A stretch of 64,000 nt of DNA from NCBI GenBank assembly GCA_963801855.1, contig CAWDGK010000005.1, forward strand, positions 434,001 through 498,000, written 5' to 3'. The notes beneath the pieces are model-generated. The model saw nothing but the letters and a program-made list of their open reading frames with translations. It ran no database searches and was not told where the DNA came from. Source of the DNA: JACDAN01 sp963801855. GTDB taxonomy: Bacteria > Actinomycetota > Thermoleophilia > Gaiellales > Gaiellaceae. Of this stretch, positions 26,796 through 35,293 are shown one piece after another; position 1 is the first letter of the stretch; each line of letters starts with the position of its first letter. A program made the position numbers and the translations under genes.

Positions 26796-27062
26796 ATGGA
26801 CGAAGAGAAGCGGGACGAACTGGACGAGACGCAGGCGACGGTGCTGCCGGCGCGCGAGGCGATGTCGATCATCACGCCGGACACCACCACGCCGTATGTG
26901 CCAGACCTCGAGCCGGTGAGCGAGGCAACGCCGGACGGCGCGGGGACGGCCGAGGGCGTCGCGAGCGACGCGCAGGGATCCGAGTCCGGCGAGGAGAGCT
27001 CGACCTCGGGCAGCCAGAGCACGCAGGTCTCGAACCAGGACACGGCCAGCTCGCAGACCTAA
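26796..27062 (+). CDS. Small acidic Ser/Thr/Gln-rich protein with an LPAREAMSIITP motif
   Basis: An 88-residue protein from ATG 26796, without a clear ribosome site. The first 20 residues are charged (MDEEKRDELDETQ), followed by the hydrophobic element VLPAREAMSIITPDTTTPYV. The rest is a disordered tail of Glu, Gly, Ser, Thr and Gln (SGEESSTSGSQSTQVSNQD). There is no signal peptide or transmembrane helix. The opening resembles families of short actinobacterial proteins with a conserved LPxREAMS core, whose role I do not know. It is divergent from the ABC exporter ATPase and convergent with a secreted propeller gene. Confidence 0.55.
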   Translation: MDEEKRDELDETQATVLPAREAMSIITPDTTTPYVPDLEPVSEATPDGAGTAEGVASDAQGSESGEESSTSGSQSTQVSNQDTASSQT

Positions 27063-27080
27063 CGGGCTCGGCGCGCGAGC

Positions 27081-29268
27081 TCAGCCGGTGATGCGGTAGA
27101 GGCGCCCCCCGGCGGTGTCGGCGATCCAAAGCGCCTCCCCCGTGGATGCCGTTCCGGTCACGACGACCCGCGCCGTCGGCCGAATCGTTGCTGTGACAGC
27201 GTTCGTCAGGGGGTCGATCCTCAGCAGCCGGTCGAGGAACGGGTTCCCCCGCCGGTCATCCTCGTCGGTCGGCGACGCAACCCAGATGCTGTGAGCGGCC
27301 GCCTGAACGTCGATCCCGCCGGCTCCGATCTCGATCGTCGCCTGGACGGCGCCGGTCGCGGGATCGACGCGCAGCAGATCGGTGCCACGGCCGGTGACCC
27401 ACAGCGAGCCCTCCGCGTACGCCATGCGCTCCGGTGCATCCCCGGGTAGCCGTGCCAGCGTGACGGCCGTGTTCGTCGCCGGGTCCACGCGTTGCAGCGT
27501 TCCGTCGCGGTGATTCAGGATCCAGATTCGGCCCGCCTCCTCGACGAGCGCCGAGGTTCCGCTCCCCGTTGGGATCGAGGCGGTGACTCGTCGTGCGGAA
27601 GGGTCGTAGCGCAAGAGCGCATTCGCCGCGTCGTCGGCCGCCCAGACCGACCCCGCGGCGGTCCAGACGTACGAGAACCCGCCGCCGGTCACCGCCGCAG
27701 CGGCCTGGCCGGTGCGGAGATCGAGGCGGTTTACGACCGGGCTCCGCTCGGCGCTCCACACCGCGCCGAGCCCCGCGGCGATCGCATACGGCGTGCTCGT
27801 GAGCCGCAGGATCGCGCGGGCCTCGCCGGATCGCGGGTCGATGCGGTGCAAGAGACCCTGAGCTCGGCATGCGGCCCACAGAGAGCCCGTCGCCGGATCT
27901 CTGCTGAGCGCGTACTGCGGATACGGGGACGCCGGTGCCACCGCAGAGTCTCAGGGCGTCGGCTCCGGGAAGGCTCGAGGCGAGCGGCAGGGCCGACAGG
28001 ACGTTCACGGTGCCGAGTCGCCGGCGGCCGCTCCCGAGCTGCCAGCGGCCGGAGAACGGGAAGACCGCCCGGAGCCTGTACCGCTTCCGTCCGAGCGGCC
28101 TCACGGAGACGGCCTGCGTCGTGACGCCGTTCCTCGCCGTCACCGACGGCCGGCGGCTCGAGGTCGTGATTCCCGTCCACGGGACACCGGCTCGCGCGGG
28201 CTTGAACGCAGTGAGGGCCGAGACTCGAATCTGCCGCACGGTGGCACGGCGCTGCTCGGTGAAGTACACGGTGCCGTCGGCGCCGACCGCAACCGAGTTC
28301 GGCCCGCTTGCGTCGGCGATCCTCGCTACGGCTCCGGCGGGCGTGATGCGCAGGATGCTGTTGCCTCCGTAGCTCGTCGCGTAGACGTTTCCGTCGGGCC
28401 CCAGTGCGACGTCGTTCGGCTGGTCGAGACCCGCGGCGAGCGTTGTGATCGCGCCGGCGGAGGAGATTCGCTGCACGCGGTTGTTGAACGTGTCTGCCAC
28501 GTACACCGTCCCGTCGGGCGTCACTGCGAGACCGTGCGGCTGGCTGAAGCCCGCGTAGGTCGTGACTGCGCCGGTCGTCGCGTCGACGCGCTTCACGCCA
28601 CCCAGGAGCTCGGAGACGAAGAGGTTCCCGGCCGCGTCGTATGCGAGGGCAGTGGGCTGCTGGAACTCCGCGACGGTCCTGATCGTCCCACCCGGATCGA
28701 CGTGCCTGATCCAGCGCTCGTCGTGAACGATCCCGAGGCCTCCGCGCGGGTCGACGGCCACCTCCACCGGAAAGCCGACGGAGGCCGCGACCGCCCGCCC
28801 GCCGTCGCCCGACCGACCGGGGCGCCCGTTGCCGGCGACGAGGCTGAGGCGATCTCCCGACAGCCGAAAGACACGGTTCGAGAAGTCGGCGACGAGCAGT
28901 GATCCGCTCGGCTCCACGACGACGTCCAGCGCATTCGTCAGCCGAAGAGGGGCAGGACGGACGAGCACCGAGCCGAGCCTGCGGCCCCCGGCAGTCAGGC
29001 TCCAACGTCCGGCGGTGCGAAACACGGACTGGAGCCGGTAGCGGCCGGGACGCACTCTGCGGACGGTGACCGGCTGCCGTGCTCGTCCCAGCCGGGCGAC
29101 GACGGAGATTCGGCTCGGAGCCGCGAGCATCCCGTTCCAGGGCAGGCCGACCTGAGCCTGGGGGCTCGAGAGGAGCCTGGGCTTGGCGGGGGGTGCTGCA
29201 GAAAGCGGAGCGGAGAGCACGGCCGCGCCGGTTGCGAGCAGCGCAGCCGTGCTCTTGAGGGGCCTCAT
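27081..29268 (-). CDS. Secreted NHL-repeat / YncE-like double beta-propeller protein, one frameshift
   Basis: Exported protein of about 728 residues. A signal peptide (LKSTAALLATGAAVLSAPLSAA) precedes a small beta-domain with VRRVRPGRYRLQSVF. An NHL-type propeller follows (LDVVVEPSGSLLVADFSNRV, GLAVTPDGTVYVADTFNNRV, DVALGPDGNVYATSYGGNSI). A second copy of the small domain comes next (VSVRPLGRKRYRLRAVF). After an apparent frame change near 27945, a second propeller of YncE/SMP-30 style follows (SLWVTGRGTDLLRVDPATGA, IWILNHRDGTLQRVDPATNT). The duplicated GRxRYRLxxVF domain in both halves argues that they form one gene broken by an indel rather than two genes. Probable extracellular ligand-binding protein; no catalytic residues apparent. 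Confidence 0.75.
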
Positions 29269-29332
29269 ATAGGTTCCTACACCGCCTGAGGCGGAAAGGT
29301 TCCCGGTCGAGAGCTACGCCTCGAGGGCTCCC

Positions 29333-29737
29333 TCAGTCGAGGAGCTCGGCGACGAGTCGGCGGACGCGCTCGTCGATGTCATCGCGGATCCGGCGGACGG
29401 TGTCTACATCCTGACCGGCCGGATCCTCCAGCTCCCAGTCCTCGTACCTCTTGCCGGGATAGACGGGGCAGGCATCGCCGCAGCCCATCGTGATCACGAC
29501 GTCGGCCGCGCGTACGGCGTCGTCGGTCAGCGGCTTCGGAAACTCCTCGCTCAGGTCCAATCCGAGCTCGTTCATGACCTCGACCGCGGAAGGATTGATC
29601 TCGTCCGCAGGTGTGCTGCCCGCCGAGCGAACCTGGATTCGACCCTCCGACCGGAGCTTCACGAGCCCGGCCGCCATCTGGCTTCGCCCGGCGTTGTGAA
29701 CGCAGACGAAGAGCACCTCTGGCAGCTGCCTGGTCAT
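29333..29737 (-). CDS. arsC: Arsenate reductase (low-molecular-weight phosphatase fold, ArsC)
   Basis: A 134-residue LMW-PTPase-fold arsenate reductase converting arsenate to arsenite. The catalytic P-loop is CVHNAGRS (Cys12, Arg18, Ser19). Further Cys in ITMGCGDACPVYPG match the CxxxxC redox pair of thioredoxin- or mycothiol-linked ArsC, and DWELEDPAGQ supplies the general-acid region. In actinobacteria the electron donor is usually mycothiol/mycoredoxin or thioredoxin; which applies here cannot be read from the sequence. No arsR, acr3 or arsB is adjacent. It starts at ATG 29737, 58 bp from the divergent PhzF gene. Confidence 0.9.
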   Translation of the reverse strand: MTRQLPEVLFVCVHNAGRSQMAAGLVKLRSEGRIQVRSAGSTPADEINPSAVEVMNELGLDLSEEFPKPLTDDAVRAADVVITMGCGDACPVYPGKRYEDWELEDPAGQDVDTVRRIRDDIDERVRRLVAELLD

Positions 29738-29783
29738 GAGCCTTGGATCGTGCCAGCGCTGCGGCGGGCCAGGGCGCGAGACG

Positions 29784-29789
29784 TAGAGT
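29784..29789 (+). promoter_or_regulatory. -10-like element, leaderless start of the PhzF gene
   Basis: TAGAGT lies 6 nt before GTG 29796. No ribosome site is seen. Confidence 0.35.
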
Positions 29790-29795
29790 TTCCCC

Positions 29796-30651
29796 GTGGC
29801 CGCCTTCCGCTACGTCATCGCCGACGTCTTCACCGACACGCCGCTCGAAGGCAACCAGCTTGCGGTCTTCACCGACGCGCGAGAGATTCCGGAGGACTCG
29901 CTCCAGCGGCTCGCCAGGGAGATGAACTTCTCCGAGACGGTGTTCGTCTTGCCCAAGGAGGCGGACGGTCATGCCCGCATCCGGATCTTCACGCCGACGG
30001 TCGAGATTCCGTTCGCTGGGCACCCGGTTCTCGGGACCGCCTTCGTACTTGCGGCGCCGCTGCAACTCGACGAGATCCGGCTCGAGACCGACTCGGGAGT
30101 GGTGCCGGTGCGGCTCGAGCGGGAGGGGGCACGCATCGCTTCGGCCGGATGGAGCAGCCGATCCCCACCGTCGAGCCGCTATCCAGGACGAGCAGGAGTT
30201 GCTCGAGGGCCTTGGCGTCGAACGCTCGGAGCTTCCGGTCGAGGTCTACGACAACGGCGCGAAGCACGTCTACGTCGCCCTCGCCTCCGAGGACGCCGTT
30301 GCCGCTCGTGAAGCCCGACTTCGCCCGCCTGGCCGAGGTACCGGCGATCCTCGGGATCAACACGTTCGCGGGCTCCGGCTCCCGCTGGAAGACCCGCATG
30401 TTCGCGCCGGGCGACGGCGTGCCCGAAGATCCCGGCGACGGGATCGGCCGCCGGGCCGCTGACCCTGCACCTGGCCCGCCACGGCCGGATCGCATTCGGT
30501 GAGCGAGATCGAGATCTCACAGGGCGCCGAGATCGGCCGGCCGTCCACGCTCTACGGGCTCGTCGACGGGCACTGCCGGAGCGACGTCACGAGGGTCGAG
30601 GTCGGCGGCTCGGCGGTGACTGTCGCACGCGGCGAGTTCCGGCTTCCGTAA
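29796..30651 (+). pseudogene. PhzF-family isomerase/epimerase, multiply frameshifted
   Basis: PhzF-fold protein (diaminopimelate-epimerase-like), about 284 residues when repaired. The N-terminal half is intact: FTDTPLEGNQLAVFTDAREI, the catalytic-Glu motif MNFSETVFVLP, and PTVEIPFAGHPVLGTAFVL. After about 30137 the coding frame changes repeatedly. QDEQELLEGLGVERSELPVE and HVYVALASEDAV are in one frame, PDFARLAEVPAILGINTFAG in another, and GPLTLHLARHGRIAFG then RPSTLYGLVDG in others, ending RGEFRLP-stop at 30649-30651. At least four shifts in 500 bp make this either a poorly sequenced patch or a true pseudogene. PhzF-like proteins outside phenazine clusters have mostly unknown substrates. Confidence 0.8.
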
Positions 30652-30680
30652 AACGTCTGTAAAACCGGAGCAGCAAGCGG

Positions 30681-30708
30681 TTGCGGACCGAAGAGCCGTC
30701 GTTAGGTT
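30681..30708 (+). promoter_or_regulatory. Promoter of the small zinc-ribbon gene
   Basis: TTGCGG (30681-30686) and TAGGTT (30703-30708) are separated by 16 bp. The ATG at 30716 follows 7 nt later. TAGGTT also precedes the LysE gene at the same distance. Confidence 0.5.
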
Positions 30709-30715
30709 GAGTGAC

Positions 30716-30844
30716 ATGCTCTTCAAGCTCTTCCGCGCGTTCGCCATGCAGCACTCGGGCGTCGACTGCCGCAGCTGCGGCACGTCGGTCGGCCGTCGCG
30801 ACCACTTCGGCCTCGCCGAATCGGTCTGCTCCTCCTGCCGCTAG
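30716..30844 (+). CDS. 42-residue zinc-ribbon micro-protein
   Basis: A very short gene, ATG 30716 to TAG 30842-30844. The product begins MLFKLFRAFAMQHSG and carries two CxxC knuckles, CRSC near residue 18 and CSSC near the C-terminus, separated by GTSVGRRDHFGLAES. This is the geometry of a zinc ribbon. The first 12 residues are hydrophobic and basic and could lie on the membrane or dock to a partner. Support for a real gene comes from the paired CxxC motifs and from a -35/-10 pair ending 7 nt before the ATG. Its stop overlaps the stop of the convergent mannosidase gene. Function unknown; such ribbons often bind nucleic acid or act as adaptor subunits. Confidence 0.6.
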   Translation: MLFKLFRAFAMQHSGVDCRSCGTSVGRRDHFGLAESVCSSCR

Positions 30845-33405
30845 CGCCCGAGTTCCACCGCCCGGATCTCCCAGGCACGGAGGTCAAGCTGGCGCTCCCC
30901 GAATGACGCGGCGACCGGCTCGGGGCTTTCGCAGGCGAGCGTCGCTTCGATCCTGCGACCCCGCCGCCGCAGGGCGGACAGGACGACGCCCTCGCCCCTG
31001 AGCTCGGGACCGGACGCGCTGGTCGGGCCGTCGAGGGCCCGGCCGGGTGCGACGAGGAACGGATGTCGGTAGCGCTCGAGCTGGTCGAGAACGCCGGCCT
31101 CGTGCCACGCACCTCTATGCGGGTAGATGGCAAAGCTCATGCTCCACGGACCCCGGCACTGAGCCGCGGGAATTGCGATCTCCGGGCCGGCCGGGCTCTC
31201 GCGATAGGCGTGGGCGCTTCGGCTGATCAGCCCCGTTGATCGAAGGACGGTCAGCGCGAGCTCCCGTCCGTCGACCAGCTCGTACTCCATAGCGTGGTCG
31301 AGGAGCACCGCAACTCCGCCGGCGTCCACGAACCCGTAGGCCGGGAAGGTCGGGATGGCGACCTCGCCAAAGCCCGCCTCCGCTTCGAGCCGGCGCTCGA
31401 TCACTGCGAACTGCCCCTCGGCGGCCGAAAAGCCGGCCCGGCGGGGAACCGGGACGTGGAAGCGGAGGCGGTGGTCGCTTCGCGGGTTGTCGAAGCTGAC
31501 GCGGATCCGGCAGAACGGCTCGCCGGCCCGTAGCTCCACGAGCGTCTCGATCTCCACCGGGACCTCCTCCGGCGTCCAGCGGTACGAGCGGACGACGGCC
31601 AGCGCCCCGCGCACGGGCCCGGCGGCGACCACGTCGACCCGGACGTCGTCCGGCTTCTCGACGAGCCGGTCGTCGGCGGGCGGGGCGTAGTTGTAGCTGT
31701 CTCCGGCGTCTCCGCCGTCCACCAGGCGGCCGACCCCCTCCAGTTCGTTCAGGGTCAGCGTCCCGTCCGCGGCCACGCCCACCGACAGCAGCCCGTTGTC
31801 GAGCCGGTCGGGCTCCACGCTGACGGGATCCTCGACCGAGCCGTCTCCCTCCACGGGCTGGAGTGCCGTCCAGCCGAGCGCCGGAGCCGGAACCCGGGCC
31901 ACGACGTTCGACCGGCGCCGGGCGGCGATGCGCAGCTCCCAGTCGCCCTCCTCGACGCTCGTCGCCACCTCGAGCTCGTGCTTCAGGTCGTCGAGGTCGA
32001 GCCAGATCGGGTCGGCCTCGTCGTCGACCTCGAAGGTGACGACGCGCTCTTCGATCGTCATGCGGTTCAGGCGCCGGCCGAAGAGCTCGCGGCCGTGCAG
32101 GCGCCGGCGCAGCCACTCGGTCACCTGGTGGCCGGGGACGTGGTCGGTGAGCAGGAGAGGCTCGTTGCGGCTCACTCTCTGCGCCGCCAGGCGGGTCCCG
32201 TCGGAGAGCTCGAGCGCGATGTCCTTCCAGCGTGCCGGCACTCCGAGGCTGAGCTCGACGACGTCCCACCGCGCCGTGGGCGAAGGGTTGAAGGCGACGA
32301 CAGAGCCCATCGGTGCCTCGGCCGCCGCCTCGCACACGGCCTCGTCGGCCAGTCCCATCCCGATCTGCTCCGCCTCGTGGCACCTCACGAGCACCTGTGT
32401 CGAGACCTCGTCGATCGAGCAACCGCAGATCGAGTCGTGGGCCGAGTTCTCGATCACGCGCTGCCAGGCGAGGTCGAGCAGCCGCTCGGGCCAGGCGCTC
32501 CCGTACAGCGCCTGGAACGGCTCGGCATAACGGCTGAGCGCGCGCTCGGCCCGTGCCATGGCAGCCTTCAGGTCGAGCCGGGCGGAGAGCGTCCCCATCA
32601 GCATGTTCGCGCGGGCGCTCGAGCGCAGCTCACCGTGCCAGCGCTGAACCACAGGTCGTCCGTCGAGGCCCGCGACGTAGTCCGGGAGCGTCGAGACCTG
32701 AATCTCTGCACCGCTCTCCTCGACCAGTTCGGTCAGCCGCGGCAGCGGCTCCATGTGGTCGGTGCCGAACATGGCGAGAATCGGGTCCTCGCCGAAGAAG
32801 TCGCGATGGGACTCACGCATCGCCTCCAGCCCCCGGTGGAGCTGCCCCGGAACCTCCAGCAGGTACGCGGCGTTCCCGTACCCGTACGGGAGGTACTCGG
32901 CCCGGACCGACGAGCCGTCGGGCGCCTCCCACGTGAAGACGTGCGAGTCGATCGCAGCAGGCACGCCTCGCCAGACGACTGCCTGCCGGATTCCCGCCCG
33001 CTCGAGGATCTGGGGCATCTGCGCGACGTGGCCGAACATGTCCGGCAGGTAGCCGATCGTCATCGCGCCGCCGAACTCCGCGCCGCGCCGCTGCCCGTAC
33101 TCGAGGTTGCGGACGATCGTCTCGCCGGAGACGAGGAACTCGTCCATGAGCACCTGCCACGGCCCGATCGCAAGCCGCCCTTCCTCGACGAGCCGCCGGA
33201 CGCGCGGCTCGGCCTCCGGCCTCACCTCGAGGTAGTCGTCGAGCGTCGCGAGCTGCCCGTCGAGCGTGAAGCGGTAGCGCTCGTCTGCCTCCATCAGGTC
33301 GAGCAGCCGGTCGACGAGCCCGACCAGCTTCAGCCGGAACCGCTGGAACGGGAGATACCACTCCCGGTCCCAGTGGGTGTGCGGGACGAGGTGGACGGTG
33401 GCTAT
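30841..33405 (-). CDS. Alpha-mannosidase, glycoside hydrolase family 38
   Basis: Cytosolic exo-alpha-mannosidase of about 854 residues, expected to trim mannose from oligosaccharides imported by the ABC transporter encoded just upstream. The GH38 metal and catalytic signatures are clear: VHLVPHTHWDREWYLPF at the very N-terminus, TIGYLPDMFGHVAQMPQIL holding the nucleophile Asp, FGTDHMEPLPRL and IENSAHDSICGC. Long beta-sandwich domains follow, to the stop at 30841. The start is odd: the frame has no ATG, GTG or TTG near the HTHWD motif. It opens at an ATA (33405) that overlaps the permease stop where an ATGA overlap would be expected, so one or two wrong bases are likely. A GTG at 33564 is in frame but would overlap the permease by 163 bp. 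Confidence 0.88.
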   Translation of the reverse strand: MATVHLVPHTHWDREWYLPFQRFRLKLVGLVDRLLDLMEADERYRFTLDGQLATLDDYLEVRPEAEPRVRRLVEEGRLAIGPWQVLMDEFLVSGETIVRNLEYGQRRGAEFGGAMTIGYLPDMFGHVAQMPQILERAGIRQAVVWRGVPAAIDSHVFTWEAPDGSSVRAEYLPYGYGNAAYLLEVPGQLHRGLEAMRESHRDFFGEDPILAMFGTDHMEPLPRLTELVEESGAEIQVSTLPDYVAGLDGRPVVQRWHGELRSSARANMLMGTLSARLDLKAAMARAERALSRYAEPFQALYGSAWPERLLDLAWQRVIENSAHDSICGCSIDEVSTQVLVRCHEAEQIGMGLADEAVCEAAAEAPMGSVVAFNPSPTARWDVVELSLGVPARWKDIALELSDGTRLAAQRVSRNEPLLLTDHVPGHQVTEWLRRRLHGRELFGRRLNRMTIEERVVTFEVDDEADPIWLDLDDLKHELEVATSVEEGDWELRIAARRRSNVVARVPAPALGWTALQPVEGDGSVEDPVSVEPDRLDNGLLSVGVAADGTLTLNELEGVGRLVDGGDAGDSYNYAPPADDRLVEKPDDVRVDVVAAGPVRGALAVVRSYRWTPEEVPVEIETLVELRAGEPFCRIRVSFDNPRSDHRLRFHVPVPRRAGFSAAEGQFAVIERRLEAEAGFGEVAIPTFPAYGFVDAGGVAVLLDHAMEYELVDGRELALTVLRSTGLISRSAHAYRESPAGPEIAIPAAQCRGPWSMSFAIYPHRGAWHEAGVLDQLERYRHPFLVAPGRALDGPTSASGPELRGEGVVLSALRRRGRRIEATLACESPEPVAASFGERQLDLRAWEIRAVELGR

Positions 33406-34286
33406 TTGACGGAGCCGGCGAGGAGGCCCTGGACGAAGTAGCGCTGGAGGGCGAAGAAGACGGCGAGCGGCACGATCATGAGCAGGAATGCGCCGGCGCT
33501 CAGCAGGTGCCACTCGGTGCCGTAGGTCGACTGCATCTGGTTGATGCGGATCGTCATCGGCCACAGGTCCGAGTTCTGGACGAAGATCAGCGACATCAGG
33601 AGGTCGTTCCAGACCCAGAGGAACTGGAAGATCCCGAACGACGCCAGGGCCGGAACCGAGAGCGGCAGGACGACCTTGAGGAAGATCCGCAGGTTCGAGG
33701 CGCCGTCGACGCGCGCGGCCTCGATCAGGTCGCGCGGCAGCGTGATGAAGAAGTTCCGGAGCAGGAAGATCCCGAGCGGGAGGCCGAAGGCCGTGTGCGC
33801 GAGCCAGATGCCGACGTACCAGTCCGCGACGCCGAGGTCACGGAAGAGAATCAGTAGCGGGACGAGCGCCATCTGGATCGGAACGACCATCAACGCGACG
33901 ATCATCAGGAAGATCGTGTCCCGGAACGGGAAGGAGATCCACGAGAAGGCGTACGCGGCCACCGAGCCGATCACGAGCGGGAGGATCGTCGACGGGATCG
34001 TGATGATCAGGCTGCTGACGAAGCTCTGGCCCATCTTCGCGTTCTCGAGCACGAGGTCGTAGTTGTGGAGCGTGAAGCTCCAGTCCGTCAGTGCGCTCCA
34101 CCAGCTGGACGACTGGATCTCGCCACGCGGCCGGAACGAGGTCACGGCCAGCCCGACGGTCGGCACGAGCCAGATCACCGAGATCACGATCAGGCCGACG
34201 TGCACCGGCGTCCGCTGGATGAACTTGAGGATGCGGGCGGCCGGTGTCCGTGCCGGGGCGCCGACCGCGACGTCCGCGGTCGACAC
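33402..34286 (-). CDS. Carbohydrate ABC transporter permease (MalG-like)
   Basis: A 294-residue inner-membrane permease with six helices, the second permease of a CUT1 sugar importer. The N-terminal helix is VHVGLIVISVIWLVPTVGLAV. The EAA motif is LPRDLIEAARVDGASNLRIFLKVVLPL. The C-terminus RYFVQGLLAGSVK is the classic MalG-type ending (Q-G-L-x-x-G-S-V-K). GTG 34286 overlaps the stop of the first permease by one base. It is followed at once by the alpha-mannosidase gene, so an alpha-mannoside or mannose-containing glycan is the inferred substrate. Confidence 0.92.
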   Translation of the reverse strand: MSTADVAVGAPARTPAARILKFIQRTPVHVGLIVISVIWLVPTVGLAVTSFRPRGEIQSSSWWSALTDWSFTLHNYDLVLENAKMGQSFVSSLIITIPSTILPLVIGSVAAYAFSWISFPFRDTIFLMIVALMVVPIQMALVPLLILFRDLGVADWYVGIWLAHTAFGLPLGIFLLRNFFITLPRDLIEAARVDGASNLRIFLKVVLPLSVPALASFGIFQFLWVWNDLLMSLIFVQNSDLWPMTIRINQMQSTYGTEWHLLSAGAFLLMIVPLAVFFALQRYFVQGLLAGSVK

Positions 34287-35293
34287 TAGGCGGTCACCCG
34301 CTCACTTCGGAAGCGGCGGATGTTGAAGGCCATGATCGGGATGATCAGCAGCAGCATCACGACCGCGATCGCGGCCCCGTAGCCGCCTTCGGCGTTCGTG
34401 AAGGTCTCGTCCACCATCGAGAAGGCGATGACCTCGCTGGACCCGCCGGGCCCGCCTCCGGTCATCACGTAGATGATGTCGAAGACCTTGATCACGTTGA
34501 TCAGGAGCCAGACGGTGACCACGGAGATCGGCAGCGAGAGCAGCGGGAACTGGATCCGGCGGAAGATGTCCCACTCGCTCGCTCCGTCGGTACGGGCGGC
34601 CTCGATGACTTCTTCCGAGATCCCTTTCAGAGCCGCGGAGAGCACCACCGTCGCGAACCCGGTCGAGGCCCACACGTAGGCAAAGATCAGTGCGTAGTTG
34701 ACGACGTCCGCGCGCCCGTACCAGGCGATCGGGTCGCCGTTGAACATGGAGATGAACGCGTTCAGCGACCCGACTTGCGGGTCGGGGTCGTAGACGAACT
34801 TCCAGATGATCGCGACCGCGGTGGCCGAGATCGCCATCGGCACGAAGACGATCGCCTTGACGAGCGCCTCGTAGCGGACACGGGAGGCCAGGATCGCAAT
34901 CAGGAGACCGAGAACGAGCGAGATGGTCGTGTAGATGACCACCCACTTCAGGTTGTTGATCAGGGCCCCCTCGGGGGGGAAGACCTCGGTGTTCAGGAAT
35001 TCCTTGTCGTTCGTGAAGAGCCGTTCGTAGTTGTCGAGCCCGACCCAGCCCGTGAACTGGAGCCGGGAGTTGGTCTCGCCGAAGCTGAAGTAGATCGTCC
35101 GGATCAGCGGCCAGACGACGAGCACGGCCAGCAGGGTGATCGCCGGCAGGATGAACAGGAACCCCTGCCACCCCTGCCGGCGGAAGATCGAGCGCAGCCG
35201 CCGTCCCCGGGGTCTTCCGACTGGTCCGGGGACGGCGGTACTGCTCGATCTACTTCGCGAACTCGCCCTCTGCCTGCGACTGGTAGTCGTCAA
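34286..35293 (-). CDS. Carbohydrate ABC transporter permease (MalF-like)
   Basis: A 335-residue first permease of the CUT1 sugar importer. A 35-residue Arg/Ser-rich cytoplasmic tail precedes helix 1 (GFLFILPAITLLAVLVVWPL). The extracytoplasmic loop before helix 2 is long (FGETNSRLQFTGWVGLDNYE). The EAA loop is ISEEVIEAARTDGASEWDIF. The only usable in-frame start is TTG 35293, which lies inside the last codons of the binding-protein gene (44-bp overlap). That is longer than the usual 4-bp overlaps of this operon but leaves the first helix complete. It works as a heterodimer with the MalG-like permease. Confidence 0.9.
   Translation of the reverse strand: MTTTSRRQRASSRSRSSSTAVPGPVGRPRGRRLRSIFRRQGWQGFLFILPAITLLAVLVVWPLIRTIYFSFGETNSRLQFTGWVGLDNYERLFTNDKEFLNTEVFPPEGALINNLKWVVIYTTISLVLGLLIAILASRVRYEALVKAIVFVPMAISATAVAIIWKFVYDPDPQVGSLNAFISMFNGDPIAWYGRADVVNYALIFAYVWASTGFATVVLSAALKGISEEVIEAARTDGASEWDIFRRIQFPLLSLPISVVTVWLLINVIKVFDIIYVMTGGGPGGSSEVIAFSMVDETFTNAEGGYGAAIAVVMLLLIIPIMAFNIRRFRSERVTA

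Noticed and set aside
29796..30651. A phenazine biosynthesis locus
   Set aside because: Only a PhzF-fold gene is present, with no other phz genes; stand-alone PhzF homologues are widespread.
31978..33441. A 487-codon plus-strand frame opposite the alpha-mannosidase
   Set aside because: It is antisense to a gene with clear GH38 motifs; composition is Arg/Glu/Leu-rich as expected for shadows in high-GC DNA.
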